Positions 6,554 to 13,515 of a stretch of DNA of 33,086 bases are shown here, one piece after another (position 1 is the first letter of the stretch; every line of letters begins with the position of its first letter). The notes beneath the pieces are model-generated. The model was given only the letters and a program-made list of their open reading frames with translations, had not been told where the DNA came from and made no database searches. The position numbers were made by a program, and so were the translations under genes. This DNA is from Clostridia bacterium (GTDB lineage Bacteria > Bacillota > Clostridia > Oscillospirales > CAG-272): positions 1-33,086 of the forward strand of contig JAFTPF010000011.1 in assembly GCA_017463445.1 (NCBI GenBank), given 5' to 3'.

Positions 6554-6603
6554 TTGCTTTTAGAGCGGGGCTTGATTTTTATATTTGGGTATAATACCCC
6601 CAC
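6550..6603 (-). CDS. Possible 17-codon leader peptide coupled to the Rep-like gene
   Basis: GTG 6603 opens a frame encoding MGVLYPNIKIKPRSKSK, whose TGA overlaps the Rep-like ATG (ATGA), a layout typical of translational coupling. AAAGGAGA precedes it but is only 1-2 nt from the GTG, which is too close for a normal start. The DNA of the first codons (GGGGGTATTATACCC) is nearly the same as a block inside the two structured RNAs at 19435-19447 and 21810-21822, so the conservation may be at the DNA or RNA level instead. Confidence 0.3.
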   Translation of the reverse strand: MGVLYPNIKIKPRSKSK

Positions 6604-6660
6604 TCTCCTTTCAATATATCATACAGTAAAATGAAAATGTTTTGATTTTCAGCATCAAAA

Positions 6661-6693
6661 GAAAGTTCGCAAAAGTTATACCGAAAGTTCGTG
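6661..6693. repeat. Three 11-bp iteron-like direct repeats
   Basis: GAAAGTTCGCA, AAAGTTATACC and GAAAGTTCGTG lie head to tail in exact 11-bp phase between the divergent Rep-like and serine recombinase genes. Outer copies share GAAAGTTCG; the middle one is degenerate. They could be Rep-binding iterons, a resolvase subsite array or an operator. Confidence 0.5.
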
Positions 6694-6774
6694 CCGAATT
6701 AGCATATACTCGATAAAATTATAGTGTAGAAAGAAACTGTAGTTAGTTTCAATACTGTTTTGGAGGTCATTGTT

Positions 6775-7476
6775 ATGATTTACGCTTATTGCCGTGTATC
6801 GACCAAACACCAACGCATTGCTCGTCAGATTACAAACATCACGGAGCTCTATCCTAAAGCAACCATTATACGAGAATTCTACACCGGCACCACCCAAAGC
6901 CGACCTCAATGGGACCGGCTCATAAGTCAAATAAAAACAGGAGACACCATCGTATTCGACAGTGTCTCCCGTATGAGCCGTAACGCTCAGGAAGGCTTTA
7001 AGGACTACCAGATGCTTTATGAGCGTGGTGTTATTCTCGTCTTTCTCAATGAACCTTTGATCAATACATCAGTTTTTGACTCAACCAAAAACAACCTTTT
7101 ACGTGTTAAGGTTGAAACTGGAAACCAAGCAGTTGACGACTTCTTTAAAGGCAACATCCAACTCATAAACAACTTTCTCATGGCTCTTGCCGAAGAACAG
7201 ATTAAAGCAGCATTCGACCAAGCCGAAAAAGAAGTTACCGACCTACATAGCCGTATCAGCCAAGGCATGCGCGAAGCCAAGAAGAATGGAACCAAGATTG
7301 GATTGCCCCAAGGCACAACACTTACAACGAAGAAATCGATTCATTGCAAAGCCATCATTCAGAAGCACAGCAAGGACTTCGGCGGCTCACTTGAAGACCC
7401 TGATGTCATAAAGCTTTGTGGCTGTTCGAGGAATAGTTATTATAAGTATAAGAGAGAATTGAAAGCTCAAAATTAA
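6775..7476 (+). CDS. Serine recombinase (resolvase/invertase family)
   Basis: A 233-residue protein; ATG 6775 is preferred to an in-frame ATG 15 bases upstream because TGGAGGT sits 7 nt before it. The resolvase catalytic domain begins MIYAYCRVSTKHQ with nucleophile Ser9 and Arg7, followed by GDTIVFDSVSRMSRN (the D-x-x-S-R-x-S-R block). A long helix E region (about 130-175) and a C-terminal DNA-binding segment ending CGCSRNSYYKYKREL complete it, the size expected of a small Tn3/Hin-type enzyme. It is divergent from the Rep-like gene with iterons between. The likely role is multimer resolution or inversion for the plasmid-like module rather than element integration, which the tyrosine recombinase can do. 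It could instead be a remnant of another transposon, but no terminal repeats were seen. Confidence 0.87.
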   Translation: MIYAYCRVSTKHQRIARQITNITELYPKATIIREFYTGTTQSRPQWDRLISQIKTGDTIVFDSVSRMSRNAQEGFKDYQMLYERGVILVFLNEPLINTSVFDSTKNNLLRVKVETGNQAVDDFFKGNIQLINNFLMALAEEQIKAAFDQAEKEVTDLHSRISQGMREAKKNGTKIGLPQGTTLTTKKSIHCKAIIQKHSKDFGGSLEDPDVIKLCGCSRNSYYKYKRELKAQN

Positions 7477-7520
7477 ATAGACAAGGGACTGTAACCGTTG
7501 TTCATTTACCCAACTTGGAA

Positions 7521-7844
7521 TTAACCGAAATATTCTATTTTTATTTTCCGGTCCACTCCCGCAAGCTTTAAGATCTGAAGTACATGCTCATTTGGATTTG
7601 CTATTACAAGCTCTCCGTGTATTTCTTGCACACGAGTATATCTTCCCAGTACAAGTCCAAGTCCCGAAGAATCTATAAAATCCGTCTGTGATAAATCAAG
7701 TACAACTTGTTTCGGACACAGTTCAATTATTTTTTCGTCGATCTCTATACGCATTTTGGCAGCACTGTGATGTTCTATTTCGCCAATGATACATATTCGA
7801 AGTGTACCGTCCTTAAAATCAAATTTCAAATTGTTGTTTTCCAT
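7521..7844 (-). CDS. SpoIIAA-like STAS-domain anti-anti-sigma factor (orphan)
   Basis: A 107-residue single STAS domain: start MENNNLKFDFKDG (ATG 7844, AAAGGATG upstream), beta strand QVVLDLSQTDFIDSSGLGLVLGRYTRVQEIHGELVIANPNEHVLQILKLAGV. The DSSGLG loop carries the serine that a partner anti-sigma kinase phosphorylates in SpoIIAA/RsbV-type switches. In sporulating Firmicutes spoIIAA normally stands with spoIIAB and sigF. Neither is here: the neighbours are a serine recombinase (convergent, 44 nt) and repeat-protein genes. It may therefore act on a host anti-sigma factor, possibly SpoIIAB or an Rsb kinase, or be part of an element-borne switch whose partner is unrecognised. The family assignment is strong; the target is unknown. 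Confidence 0.88.
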   Translation of the reverse strand: MENNNLKFDFKDGTLRICIIGEIEHHSAAKMRIEIDEKIIELCPKQVVLDLSQTDFIDSSGLGLVLGRYTRVQEIHGELVIANPNEHVLQILKLAGVDRKIKIEYFG

Positions 7845-7967
7845 ATATGTCATCCTTTCGTTTGTAAATCATATTTATCGCTGTCTAAAGAATGGATGTT
7901 CATTGTTTTTTCTTAAAATGGTAAAGTTGTATCATCAAAAGGATTGATCGGCTTTGCTTCTTTTTCT

Positions 7968-9635
7968 TCAATCTTTATATACAATCTCGAAAACAGGAAG
8001 ATACTCCCTCAGCCACGGCTCTTTTTGGGCATAGTTCGCCAAATCTCTTTTCAAGCTATGAACCTCATAGGATGAAACAGAGGCAAGCTCTTCTAAAAAC
8101 GCGGAAAGAAGCTCTTCGCTTTGTTCTTTTTCGTATCCTGCTTCACGCATACGGGCAAGAAGGTCGAAAATATCGCTCACGCTGTAGCCCTTGTGGTACA
8201 TCATACTGTCATCGGTCAAGAACTCGATCCACCGAGGGATAAAGGCGAGTGCCGCGGCAAAGCTTTTTTTGTCTTCGCCGATATCCATTGTCATTCCCTC
8301 TTGTCTGAATACGAATTGACCCAAGAGATATACGTACATAGGGCTGTTGTAGGGGTGTCCGCTTGCAATTGCGGCGTTCATCCAATGCGTCACGAAAATA
8401 CATACATCGTCTTCGCCATATGCATGCTCTCTCATGGCACAAATAAGATGATACAGCTGTTGGTCGGGGTCAAACACATAGTAGAGTTCATCACCGAAAT
8501 CCTTGTAAGCAAATATGTACTCCAGATAGTCCGGAATCAACGCAAGCGCGGCGTTAAAGTTCTTGATACCGTCAATATTTACGCGCGTACCACCGAAATG
8601 CTCACCGAAAAGGCGCATATACATGAGGCTGTAAAAGGCTTTGCCACGCTTCATCATTTCCTGCATCCAAAGAGTGGCAAAGCGTTCAATCTCCGATGCT
8701 TCATACGACTGCTCACGCATTTTGTGAATCAGTTTATTCAATTCCGTGTCAGGATCGTGATCGTTGGGACCGGGATCACCTCTGTTTTCATAGACCTCGC
8801 ACAAATGCGAAGCATACGTGGGGATATGAGACAGGGCACGTTCGAAATCCTTTCTTTCAGGAGCTTTTACCGAACCTGTTTCCTGATATTCAAAATCATA
8901 CTGACCGAAAAGGTAAAGGTACATAGAGGCATAACACGGGGTTACCTCCTTTTGTGCAATATCAATCCACCGCAAAGCAAACTCGTTTACCTCTTTTTCG
9001 GTATATCCATTAAATATCATTGAAGCAAGTATAAAATCCATGCTGTAATCGGGAGTTTCTTCTATTTTCAAAACGTAGTCAACGTATTTGGGAAGATACT
9101 GCTTCGCTTGTTCAAAATTTTTTGCCGACAAATCCTCTACCGTCTCTACCGGATAGCGATACACATCCTCGCCAAAGTTTGTGCCGAAAAGATAGAGCAT
9201 CATATAATCATGCGCGTCAAGGGTATAGACATCCGGAATAATGTCCTCCGTACCAACGTGCATATAATGGTCGGGGCAGTCACTTTCAAGAAAAGCGTCG
9301 TATCTTTCCCGAGATTTCAACTCGGGAGCATTTATTCTGACAACTCTATCATGGATCAAAACCTCGTATTCACCGTCGTGATAAAGATGGAAAAGAACTG
9401 CTTTTGCGAGACCGTTTCCTTCTCTTCCGCATCTGACGTCACCGTCCACCGCAAGCAGTACGGCTTCGAGCGCGAGGATATCGTAATCACACTCGGGCAA
9501 ACAATACAGAAAGTTGTTGATATCCTTCCAATCCAAAAGAATTTTGGGAGTAAGCTCCTTTATTTTTTCATAGTCGGGGCAATTATCTCCGTTTTTCTTT
9601 ATATGATCAAGTAATTTATAAATTTTTTCTTCCAT
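7968..9635 (-). CDS. Large repeat protein with ~105-residue modules, unknown function
   Basis: A 555-residue protein starting at ATG 9635 (GAAAGGACC upstream; an in-frame ATG 27 nt earlier overlaps the preceding gene). I recognise no named domain. At least four modules of about 105 residues follow a pattern: K-x-F-x-x-A-L-x-x-I/L-P-x-Y, a 25-residue helix, L-x-x-L-I-x-x-M-R-E-x-x-Y, F-x-x-x-W-M, then M-Y-x-Y-L-F-G-Q. Examples are KDFERALSHIPTYASHL, KNFNAALALIPDYLEYI and KSFAAALAFIPRWIEFL. No signal peptide or membrane segment, so it is cytoplasmic. The protein at 9659-10762 shares one such module (KHQDFNKAIAFLPTRF). It is last in the minus-strand train. After its stop, another frame continues EEKEAKPINPFDDTTLPF to a stop at 7913-7915, possibly a frameshifted original tail. 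Confidence 0.75.
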   Translation of the reverse strand: MEEKIYKLLDHIKKNGDNCPDYEKIKELTPKILLDWKDINNFLYCLPECDYDILALEAVLLAVDGDVRCGREGNGLAKAVLFHLYHDGEYEVLIHDRVVRINAPELKSRERYDAFLESDCPDHYMHVGTEDIIPDVYTLDAHDYMMLYLFGTNFGEDVYRYPVETVEDLSAKNFEQAKQYLPKYVDYVLKIEETPDYSMDFILASMIFNGYTEKEVNEFALRWIDIAQKEVTPCYASMYLYLFGQYDFEYQETGSVKAPERKDFERALSHIPTYASHLCEVYENRGDPGPNDHDPDTELNKLIHKMREQSYEASEIERFATLWMQEMMKRGKAFYSLMYMRLFGEHFGGTRVNIDGIKNFNAALALIPDYLEYIFAYKDFGDELYYVFDPDQQLYHLICAMREHAYGEDDVCIFVTHWMNAAIASGHPYNSPMYVYLLGQFVFRQEGMTMDIGEDKKSFAAALAFIPRWIEFLTDDSMMYHKGYSVSDIFDLLARMREAGYEKEQSEELLSAFLEELASVSSYEVHSLKRDLANYAQKEPWLREYLPVFEIVYKD

Positions 9636-9658
9636 TGATGGTCCTTTCTGAATTCTTC

Positions 9659-10762
9659 TCACGAGAGGGCTTCAAATTCTTTCAACCACGGATCGAAAAC
9701 ATCGTGGCCAACACGCTCTGTGACAAGCCCGAAGAATTTATGCAGAACCTCTGTTTCTAAGCGCAATCCCTTAGCAGATGCTTCAAGCAGCAAATGACTC
9801 AGCCCTTCCCATTCGTTTTTTGTTATACAACCGTATGTACACATTCCTTTCAGAAGCCCCATAAACGCGCCGGGGATGATTTTCTCGGATTCCAAAATCA
9901 CTTTCACAAAGCTATCGTAATCGGGCTCTTTTTCGCTCGATATGTCTTGAAGATCCCAAAAGAGCTTTTCGCCCACTTCATGCGCACCGCAGTTTTGAAA
10001 TCGCGTGGGCAGGAATGCAATTGCTTTGTTGAAATCTTGATGTTTATTTACGGTCACTTTATTTTCTTCCTCAAAAAAGTAATCTCGCGTGTACCGGCCA
10101 AGCAAATACAACCGAAAAAGATCGTCCATGCCCGACCAAATAACAGCTTCGTAGTCAGGTTTCGGGTGATCCTCGGGCTTACGGTTATAATCATTTGCAA
10201 CCTCTCCCCAGATTTTCGCCCATTCGGAGTTCCACGCCCAAAGCATTCCGAAGTAGTGGTCTGCTTCGTCAAAATTCTTAGCACGTGCCAACTCAAAGCT
10301 ATACTCTCCCACTTCAAACGGATCAAGAACACGAAGCGCAGGCGAGGCGTTTTCAATAGTGACGGTGTCGTGGCAACATACTGTCTTCAAATTCGGGAAG
10401 ATCGAGCGCAAAAATTCAGCGTCAAATACAAAAAGCTCATCTTCGTGACATCCTATTGTATTAAATATCAGCGTTTCCACTTTATCATAAAAATCAGGAA
10501 CGTTCCGTTCTATGTATGAGCGAATATACTCGTTGCGCTCATAGAAAATCTCGGGTTTGCGAGGTCCTTTGCGCAGCGGTCTGCGAGGAGCACCGCAGAG
10601 CGCTCTTCTTACATCCACGCAGAGATCTCTTCTATCGTCCGAAACAGAATACAGCTCCTCATTATCCTCGGAGAATACGGGATGATAGCCCGGTGTTGCG
10701 GAGTAACAATACTCGGCTACACGCATCTTTTTGACGTTACTCATGTTTTTATTTTCTTCCAT
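9659..10762 (-). CDS. Unknown protein sharing a module with the downstream repeat protein
   Basis: A 367-residue protein; ATG 10762 (MEENKNMSNVKKM) follows GAAAGGAAAACG. No named domain is recognised and there are no export signals. The N-terminal half includes KMRVAEYCYSATPGYHPVFSEDNEE and a basic patch (CGAPRRPLRKGPRKP) that could bind nucleic acid. The C-terminal half contains FRLYLLGRYTRDYFF...VTVNKHQDFNKAIAFLP, the same module seen four times in the next gene, which it precedes by 23 nt. Transcribed with at least six other genes. The function is unknown; shared modules suggest the two proteins form one complex or bind the same partner (inference). Confidence 0.7.
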   Translation of the reverse strand: MEENKNMSNVKKMRVAEYCYSATPGYHPVFSEDNEELYSVSDDRRDLCVDVRRALCGAPRRPLRKGPRKPEIFYERNEYIRSYIERNVPDFYDKVETLIFNTIGCHEDELFVFDAEFLRSIFPNLKTVCCHDTVTIENASPALRVLDPFEVGEYSFELARAKNFDEADHYFGMLWAWNSEWAKIWGEVANDYNRKPEDHPKPDYEAVIWSGMDDLFRLYLLGRYTRDYFFEEENKVTVNKHQDFNKAIAFLPTRFQNCGAHEVGEKLFWDLQDISSEKEPDYDSFVKVILESEKIIPGAFMGLLKGMCTYGCITKNEWEGLSHLLLEASAKGLRLETEVLHKFFGLVTERVGHDVFDPWLKEFEALS

Positions 10763-10790
10763 ATCGTTTTCCTTTCGTAAACTCAATCGT

Positions 10791-10997
10791 TTATTTTCTT
10801 CCGATCAGCATACCAACGACGTTGCCGCGGGCGATGATTCTGCCGTGAAAATCGGTGGTCACGTCACGGCTCTTTCTGTAATAGCCGACGATCATGCGGC
10901 TCTGCCAATCCTGCACCTTGATGTCTCCGTTGTCCTCATAAGTCAAAATTGCGATCGGGCGATACGCCGAATCTTTTATCGTTTCTGTTCTTGCCAT
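10791..10997 (-). CDS. Small beta-rich protein, 4-fold beta-flower-like
   Basis: A 68-residue protein: SAYRPIAILTYEDNGDIKVQDWQSRMIVGYYRKSRDVTTDFHGRIIARGNVVGMLIGRK. The short repeated strands of the type I-x-G-Y-Y, V-T-T-D-F-x-G-R-I and R-G-N-x-x-G-M-L resemble the small 4-fold beta-flower family found as single-domain proteins or tails in Firmicutes, though this is recognition by eye. AAGGAG lies 8 nt before the ATG at 10997. It stands between an LRR protein gene (18 nt upstream) and the 367-residue gene, in the same orientation. Its role is unknown; these domains are thought to be binding modules. Confidence 0.6.
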   Translation of the reverse strand: MARTETIKDSAYRPIAILTYEDNGDIKVQDWQSRMIVGYYRKSRDVTTDFHGRIIARGNVVGMLIGRK

Positions 10998-11015
10998 GGT
11001 TGTTTCTCCTTATTG

Positions 11016-11741
11016 TCAATTCCAATTTTCAGCCGTTCTACGCAATTCATCAAGAGGTTTGGCATAAAAACCGTCCACGTTATTTTCGTCCCACTCGATA
11101 AATTCAATATTCCAATACTTGCAGTATTCTTCTATGGCAGAGCCATGCGCGCCGCCAACAACTCCTACGGGGTAATAATATTCCGAAACATCCGGATTTA
11201 GGGTGTAAAGATGATGGTCGGGTATTACAACGTCAAAAACATGGTGTTGCAACTCGGTAACGGTGGGCGGTATAAAGATTCTGTTCAACTCGAACAACAT
11301 AAAATTGCCGAGAGAGCAGCTGCTCAATCGTTTGACATTTTTGCCGAAATAAAGCTTTTTCAAGGCATTTGTTCCGCAAAAGCAATTGGTAGCAATCTCT
11401 TCCACCTCGTCAGGGATCCAATAAGTATCCGATTCTCTATTTGCGGGATACTTGATCATTCTCTTTCGATCTGCACTGAAAAGCACACCGTCCTCGTCTG
11501 AGGAAAAGTACTTGCTTTCGGGTGCCACCACAATTCGTTTCAGGGCATAGAAAAAATCATTAAATGAATCAAGGTCCACCACCTCACAAGATGCCGGCAA
11601 ATGTATTTCACTGATGTCCATATCGTACATATCTATTCCGTCCTCAATCTCGATTGGAGCAACGACATGCGTGACTCCCTCGGGAATAACAAGAACATCA
11701 TTATTATGTAAGATCTTTCGTGTCAACTCAAATTTTTTCAT
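11016..11741 (-). CDS. Cytoplasmic BspA-like LRR protein (second)
   Basis: A 241-residue protein starting at ATG 11741 (AAGGAG 7 nt upstream). LRR_5-type repeats run from about residue 14: VLVIPEGVTHV, ISEIHLPASCEVVDLDSF, RIVVAPESKYFSSDEDGVLFS, IPDEVEEIATNCFCGTNALKKLYFGKNVKRL, IFIPPTVTELQHHVF, ending with the usual cap GSAIEEYCKYWNIEFIEW. BspA repeats are usually on exported proteins, but here there is no signal peptide, lipobox or anchor, so it is likely cytoplasmic. The ribosome site and 5' junction (TGGTAAGAAAAGGAGAAAATATGA) are identical to that of the next upstream gene, showing the train grew by duplication. It probably acts as a protein-binding scaffold or sensor; the ligand is unknown. 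Confidence 0.72.
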   Translation of the reverse strand: MKKFELTRKILHNNDVLVIPEGVTHVVAPIEIEDGIDMYDMDISEIHLPASCEVVDLDSFNDFFYALKRIVVAPESKYFSSDEDGVLFSADRKRMIKYPANRESDTYWIPDEVEEIATNCFCGTNALKKLYFGKNVKRLSSCSLGNFMLFELNRIFIPPTVTELQHHVFDVVIPDHHLYTLNPDVSEYYYPVGVVGGAHGSAIEEYCKYWNIEFIEWDENNVDGFYAKPLDELRRTAENWN

Positions 11742-11755
11742 ATTTTCTCCTTTTC

Positions 11756-12598
11756 TTACCAAGGCCTTTCGTCATCATCTAACGATACAGCCCACGCCTC
11801 AGTCTCTGCTTTGAGCTTTGCCTCCAAAGCTTCTGCTTTTGAGTGGTATTCGTGTGCTTTTTCTTCATCCTTATCGGTGCCGATGCCCTTCAAATAACAC
11901 TCGGCAAGTATCTTGCAAATATAAAGCTGATGAGTTTCTGTTTTTCCGTCAAGCGCTTTGGCAAGAGTGAAGCTACGTGCGTCATGTCCATTGCTCCAAT
12001 GATGTGCAGAATACAGCTTTTCGGCAGCCATGTCGTAATTTTGCTTGACACCTTTTCCTGAATGATAACATTCTGCCAGCTTGTAAGCCGCCTCATTGCT
12101 ACCTTCCTTTTCTGCTCTAAGATACCACTCCACTGCCTTTTCCATCGTGGAATCGGGCAGAAGACCTCTTTCGTAAAAGCTTCCGACGGCGTATTTGGAC
12201 CAGGATTTAGGGTAAAAATCGTGATCAATAAGAATCTCGTTGCAATTTGACACTTCCATATAAAGCTCTGCCGCCTTTACGTAGTCTTGCACAACGCCTT
12301 TACCGTCTTCATAACGCTCTGCAAGGTAGTACTTTGCCAAAACGTCGCCAAGCTCTGCCGCCTTAGTAAGGCATAGCGCGGCTTTTTCGTGTTTTCCCTC
12401 CACGTCAAAGTGAGACGACACACTAATCAGATCATCAGCACTGATATCCGTTCTGCCCTCAAGACATGAAATATCCCTTGCCGATAGGACAAGATCATAA
12501 ATTTCCTCATCCCCCCAACCAAGCGCAGGGTCAAAATCGGGCACACCTGCAAAAGGATCTTCTTCCATATCAAAATCTTTTCTGTTGTTTTCGCTCAT
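11756..12598 (-). CDS. Sel1-repeat protein with acidic Pro-Trp tail (copy 2)
   Basis: A 280-residue protein, ATG 12598. Its N-terminus, MSENNRKDFDMEEDPFAG, is identical to the next upstream gene and the two align throughout, so they are a tandem duplication. Sel1-like repeats: KAALCLTKAAELGDVLAKYYLAERYEDGKGVVQDYVKAAELY, ERGLLPDSTMEKAVEWYLRAEKEGSNEAAYKLAECYHSGKGVKQNYDMAAEKLY and ICKILAECYLKGIGTDKDEEKAHEYHSKAEAL. Sel1 repeats are TPR-like alpha solenoids that bind proteins. No export signal. The C-terminus ends in the acidic tail LDDDERPW, resembling the tails of the two upstream proteins. Likely a cytoplasmic adaptor or scaffold; any partner is unknown. Confidence 0.8.
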   Translation of the reverse strand: MSENNRKDFDMEEDPFAGVPDFDPALGWGDEEIYDLVLSARDISCLEGRTDISADDLISVSSHFDVEGKHEKAALCLTKAAELGDVLAKYYLAERYEDGKGVVQDYVKAAELYMEVSNCNEILIDHDFYPKSWSKYAVGSFYERGLLPDSTMEKAVEWYLRAEKEGSNEAAYKLAECYHSGKGVKQNYDMAAEKLYSAHHWSNGHDARSFTLAKALDGKTETHQLYICKILAECYLKGIGTDKDEEKAHEYHSKAEALEAKLKAETEAWAVSLDDDERPW

Positions 12599-12612
12599 AT
12601 TTTCTCCTTTTC

Positions 12613-13500
12613 TTACCACGGAGCTTCGTCAGATGACAAATGCTCTCTTTTTATATTTTTCAGCATCTTTTCTGCCCACGCTCGCGCCTCTGCTTCCCGC
12701 TCTGCCCTCAAACCCTCTGCCCTCTTGTGGTATTCGACAGCTCTTTCTTTGTCCGTTTCGATACCAATGCCCTTCAAATAGCACTCGGCAAGAATCTCAC
12801 AAATATGAAGCTGATGACGTTCTGTTTTTTCATCAAGCATTTTTGCAAACGTAAAACTGCGTGCGTCCCATCCGCTGCTCCAATGATGTGCAGAATACAG
12901 CTTTTCGGCAGCCATGTCATAGTTTTGTTCGACACCTTTTCCCGCAAGAAAACATTCCACCAGCTTGTAATCCGCCTCATTACTTCCGTCATCTTGCGCT
13001 CGAAGATACCATTCTACCGCCTTTTCCATCGTGGAATCAGGTAAAAGACCTCTTTCGTAAAAGTTTCCGAGGGCATATTCGGCTTCATATTGGGGATAAA
13101 CGTAAGGACACTCGGGGTCCGAGCATGTAAATTTTTCTCTGTTTTCGCAATCGGACACTTCTATATAAAGCTCTGCCGCTTTGATGTAGTCTTGCGCAAC
13201 GCCTTTGCCGTTTTCGTAACACTGCGCAAGGTAGAACTTTGCCAAAACGTTGCCAAGCTCTGCCGCCTTAGTAAAGCCCAGCGCGGCTTTTTCGTGTTTT
13301 TCTTCAAAGTCAAAGCGATGCGCCGCACTACACCAATCATCGGCGCTAATATCTGTCCTGTTTTCAATCTCGGAAGCATCTTTCGCCAACAGCACAAGAT
13401 AATAAGCCTCCTCAGACCATTCAAGCGTAGGATCCAAACCGGGAGCGCCTGCAAAAGGATCTTCTTCCATATCAAAATCTTTTCTATTATTTTCGCTCAT
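12613..13500 (-). CDS. Sel1-repeat protein with acidic Pro-Trp tail (copy 1)
   Basis: A 295-residue paralogue of the next gene downstream; ATG 13500 with AAGGAG upstream. Sel1 repeats include KAALGFTKAAELGNVLAKFYLAQCYENGKGVAQDY, ERGLLPDSTMEKAVEWYLRAQDDGSNEADYKLVECF and ICEILAECYLKGIGIETDKERAVEYHKRAEGL. It has an extra Cys-containing insertion (CENREKFTCSDPECPYVYPQ, about residues 126-145) that the copy lacks; its four cysteines could bind a metal. It ends SSDEAPW. The stop and the next gene's start are separated by only 14 nt, and the junction sequence recurs between genes of the train. Cytoplasmic; interaction scaffold by family. Confidence 0.8.
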   Translation of the reverse strand: MSENNRKDFDMEEDPFAGAPGLDPTLEWSEEAYYLVLLAKDASEIENRTDISADDWCSAAHRFDFEEKHEKAALGFTKAAELGNVLAKFYLAQCYENGKGVAQDYIKAAELYIEVSDCENREKFTCSDPECPYVYPQYEAEYALGNFYERGLLPDSTMEKAVEWYLRAQDDGSNEADYKLVECFLAGKGVEQNYDMAAEKLYSAHHWSSGWDARSFTFAKMLDEKTERHQLHICEILAECYLKGIGIETDKERAVEYHKRAEGLRAEREAEARAWAEKMLKNIKREHLSSDEAPW

Positions 13501-13515
13501 GTTTTTCTCCTTATC

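Noticed and set aside
6775..7476. Serine recombinase as the enzyme that built the array
   Set aside because: It is internal to element 2 and far from both ends; the tyrosine recombinases lie at the element borders in both recombinase-bearing elements.
7913..7967. C-terminal extension EEKEAKPINPFDDTTLPF of the 555-residue protein
   Set aside because: It is in another frame than the annotated stop. It would need a frameshift or sequence error, so it is mentioned but not annotated as a gene.
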